Assembly: GCF_011189575.1 (NCBI RefSeq)
Contig: NZ_PUJW01000013.1
Coordinates: 73,490-137,489 of the forward strand
Source: Photorhabdus cinerea
GTDB lineage: Bacteria; Pseudomonadota; Gammaproteobacteria; Enterobacterales; Enterobacteriaceae
Length of the DNA stretch: 64,000 bases
Direction of reading: 5' to 3'
Part shown: positions 62,347 to 64,000 of the stretch, piece by piece
How the letters are laid out: each line of letters begins with the position of its first letter
Position numbering within the stretch: position 1 is the stretch's first letter
Notes under the pieces: generated by a model
What the model was told of the DNA's origin: nothing
Database searches by the model: none
Seen by the model: the letters and a program-made list of their open reading frames with translations, nothing else
Translations under genes and position numbers: made by a program

Positions 62347-62684
62347 TTAAATTGACCCAGGCACAACTTGATATCATTACCAAATTAGAAAAGCAGACCG
62401 TTATTGATCGTATAAAAGCCGAGCTTCTAGCCAAACACGCTGAATTAATTCCTTCTCCGTCTTCGCTGAATGAACGGCTAATAGCTGCTTATGACTATTT
62501 ACTGACATTAAACTTTCAGGATAACTACTTGATTCAATCCTATTTATCTCTGGTCGCGTTTAATCCTGATTTTCAGCATGCCTCGCCAATCAAGTCTGCT
62601 TTGGAATCCCCTGGTCAGAAACCCGAACAGCAGTTTAAAGATATTCTTTGTATTGCAAAAAATAAGATAAACAGGAGACGTTAA
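62343..62684 (+). CDS. Small helical protein, possible T6SS co-chaperone
   Basis: A 113-residue protein beginning MIKLTQAQLDIITKLEKQTV. It is predicted to be largely helical, with AYDYLLTLNFQDNYLIQSYLSLV in the middle, and has no recognised domain. The position between a DUF4123 chaperone and a Tox-REase-5 effector recalls P. aeruginosa TseT, where a chaperone and co-chaperone are both needed. The ATG overlaps the previous stop. I do not recognise the family; the role is inferred. Confidence 0.6.
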   Translation: MIKLTQAQLDIITKLEKQTVIDRIKAELLAKHAELIPSPSSLNERLIAAYDYLLTLNFQDNYLIQSYLSLVAFNPDFQHASPIKSALESPGQKPEQQFKDILCIAKNKINRRR

Positions 62685-62685
62685 T

Positions 62686-63450
62686 ATGCCAATACCATTA
62701 CTGGCCCCTGTCGCAGTGGGTGCGGCTGAATATGTCGCCAGCGCCTGTGCCGGGGTATTAATTGCTGTCGGTATCATGGAAGCAAGTAAGGAAAAACCGG
62801 TCGAAGACGATGAACATATTCACCGTAAGAAAAAGGATTTTGTGATAAGTCCTGAAATCACGGATGAAGACAGAAATATCGTCTGGAATGCTGAAGCCCA
62901 TGCGGATTTTTGGGAGGATGATGATTTAGGGGATGAATTAGTTGATACCAGTGCGGTTCAGGCGAAGGCCCAGTCTAAGGCGGAAGAATGTGAAAAAACG
63001 GAGAGTAAAAGGGAGTGCAAGGCTTGCCTGGCTATTCCGGTGACGAGTGAAAAATATCGCAAGGTGAGCCGCTGGAGCGCCATCACGATTAATTATCAGC
63101 GATTTATTGCCCAAACGAAATATGATCCCACTATACAGATGATCCAAGAATTTCAGTGTCTGAAAGTGACCTTTGATGGCTGGCGACCCGCGTATTGCTT
63201 ATTTCTGGAAGCTAAGGCGCGGTATGACCAGTTTTTTAATAGTAAAGGAAATCCTAAAAATTGGTGGAAGGGAATTTATTCCGCTAAAGGCCAAGCACGC
63301 AGACATCAAGTAGTCTGTGATGCACTAGATAGTACGCCCTATGTGGAATGGCATTTTTTACAACCTGTCAGTTCTAGCTATTTTAAGATATTGTTCAGTG
63401 AATATAAAAATATCAGTGTTCACTATACTCCTTGCGATAGTTTAGTTTAA
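62686..63450 (+). CDS. T6SS effector with Tox-REase-5 nuclease domain
   Basis: A 254-residue protein. The N-terminal ~34 residues (LLAPVAVGAAEYVASACAGVLIAVGIMEA) form a hydrophobic segment that could help cross the target membrane. A charged linker follows, with CEKTESKRECKAC. The C-terminal domain (~110-250) has Tox-REase-5 marks: VTFDGWRPAYCLFLEAKARYD, with Asp164, Glu175 and Lys177 as the probable catalytic triad, then GQARRHQVVCDALDS. It would cut DNA in a competitor. It is followed by an Imm52-type gene. Catalytic residues are inferred from the PD-ExK pattern. Confidence 0.85.
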   Translation: MPIPLLAPVAVGAAEYVASACAGVLIAVGIMEASKEKPVEDDEHIHRKKKDFVISPEITDEDRNIVWNAEAHADFWEDDDLGDELVDTSAVQAKAQSKAEECEKTESKRECKACLAIPVTSEKYRKVSRWSAITINYQRFIAQTKYDPTIQMIQEFQCLKVTFDGWRPAYCLFLEAKARYDQFFNSKGNPKNWWKGIYSAKGQARRHQVVCDALDSTPYVEWHFLQPVSSSYFKILFSEYKNISVHYTPCDSLV

Positions 63451-63462
63451 CATGAGGCCAAC

Positions 63463-64000
63463 ATGGCAGTAATTCATATAAAATTTAATGTACGTTATGA
63501 GCAACAAGAAAACATTACTCCTAATGTTGCATTGATAGATTTGTTTCATATTACTCGGCAAATAGATATCTTTTTGGGACAGAAAAAAAATTGGTTCTTA
63601 AAGGGATATTCCCGTAAAGATGCCTTGAAGCATATTGTATTTGATGAACTGGGGCCAACCGAAGTTGCCATAAAAAGTTTCGAAAAAGATTATAAGAAAA
63701 ATTTTCCTGCTCTCATTAATGGAATATGGGATGGTGAAAAGGATGAGTTGGACAGCGGAATTGATTACTTTAAATCATCAACTTCTCGCTCTAATTGGGT
63801 TTGGTTAATATTAAATTTAGCAGCTGATACTAGTCAGCTTAATCTATCCCGGTTAATTGACTTAGTTAAATATTTAGCGACTAGCCGTGACTTTCCTTAT
63901 ATCCAAGTTGAGACCAACGGCTATACCTTAAAAGGCAAACAGGTTTTCCCTGATCGCCTCAGTGTTGGCTGGATGCTTTACCAGCCCCGTATTATTGATA
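63463..64000 (+). CDS. Imm52-like immunity protein (cut by window end)
   Basis: The frame from the ATG at 63463 stays open to the window edge, giving 179 residues. The text includes NGIWDGEKDELDSGIDYF (~90-107) and SRSNWVWLIL, compatible with the Imm52 family that accompanies Tox-REase-5 toxins. A GAGGCC sits seven bases before the ATG. The gene directly follows the toxin, as expected for the protective partner. Family assignment rests on the pattern and the neighbour. Confidence 0.7.
   Translation, partial: MAVIHIKFNVRYEQQENITPNVALIDLFHITRQIDIFLGQKKNWFLKGYSRKDALKHIVFDELGPTEVAIKSFEKDYKKNFPALINGIWDGEKDELDSGIDYFKSSTSRSNWVWLILNLAADTSQLNLSRLIDLVKYLATSRDFPYIQVETNGYTLKGKQVFPDRLSVGWMLYQPRIID

Overview
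The window looks like a chromosomal segment of an AT-rich entomopathogenic enterobacterium, most likely Photorhabdus (possibly Xenorhabdus). The reasons are: a core gene order that matches the E. coli smpB-to-glnB part of the chromosome, four ERIC elements, many orphan tail-fibre genes, a VgrG toxin cassette and very AT-rich accessory blocks. The genus is an inference from gene content; no database search was possible.

Layout. 1-2.0 kb: end of a prophage or tailocin (tail fibre end, Tfa), a SymE-like toxin and a small HTH gene, next to the 3' end of ssrA (tmRNA), a common integration site. 2.0-8.4 kb: core genes ssrA, smpB, ratAB, bamE, recN (three SOS boxes), nadK, grpE (sigma-32 promoter) and ung. 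8.4-20.8 kb: accessory block. It starts with a lipase/ankyrin pair that resembles an effector/immunity module. An FAD-oxidase remnant follows, then a very AT-rich cluster: a GT28/MGDG-like glycosyltransferase split at an A8 run, a rhomboid protease, four further (putative) glycosyltransferases, a nucleotidyltransferase, an ABC exporter and an HlyD-type adaptor. ERIC copies lie at both ends and twice inside. 20.8-34.5 kb: core genes srmB, trmN, nadB, rpoE-rseABC, lepA-lepB-rnc-era-recO-pdxJ-acpS and yfhL.

34.5-40.4 kb: an array of tail-fibre cassettes. Three fibre genes and two tfa genes lie on the minus strand, with repeated intergenic regions and terminators; one further fibre gene faces the other way. 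No other phage genes are nearby. 40.6-56.3 kb: core genes tadA, mltF, purL (PurR box), glmY, glrK-qseG-glrR, a glutamine-dependent nadE and glnB. An AdiA-like decarboxylase and a ParE/Phd-type toxin-antitoxin pair are inserted among them. Three TGTC-N10-GACA GlrR sites precede a sigma-54 promoter whose spacing predicts the exact first base of GlmY.

56.3-64 kb: second accessory block downstream of glnB. It holds a two-gene LuxE-like/LuxC-like aldehyde-forming operon and the last ~60 codons of hmp, which normally sits beside glnB, so hmp has been destroyed here. It ends with a type VI secretion cassette: vgrG, a DUF4123 chaperone, a small possible co-chaperone, a Tox-REase-5 nuclease toxin and an Imm52-like immunity gene cut by the window end.

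The best candidates for an undescribed system are the 11.0-20.7 kb glycosyltransferase/rhomboid/nucleotidyltransferase/exporter cluster, the duplicated tail-fibre array and the LuxE/LuxC-like pair.
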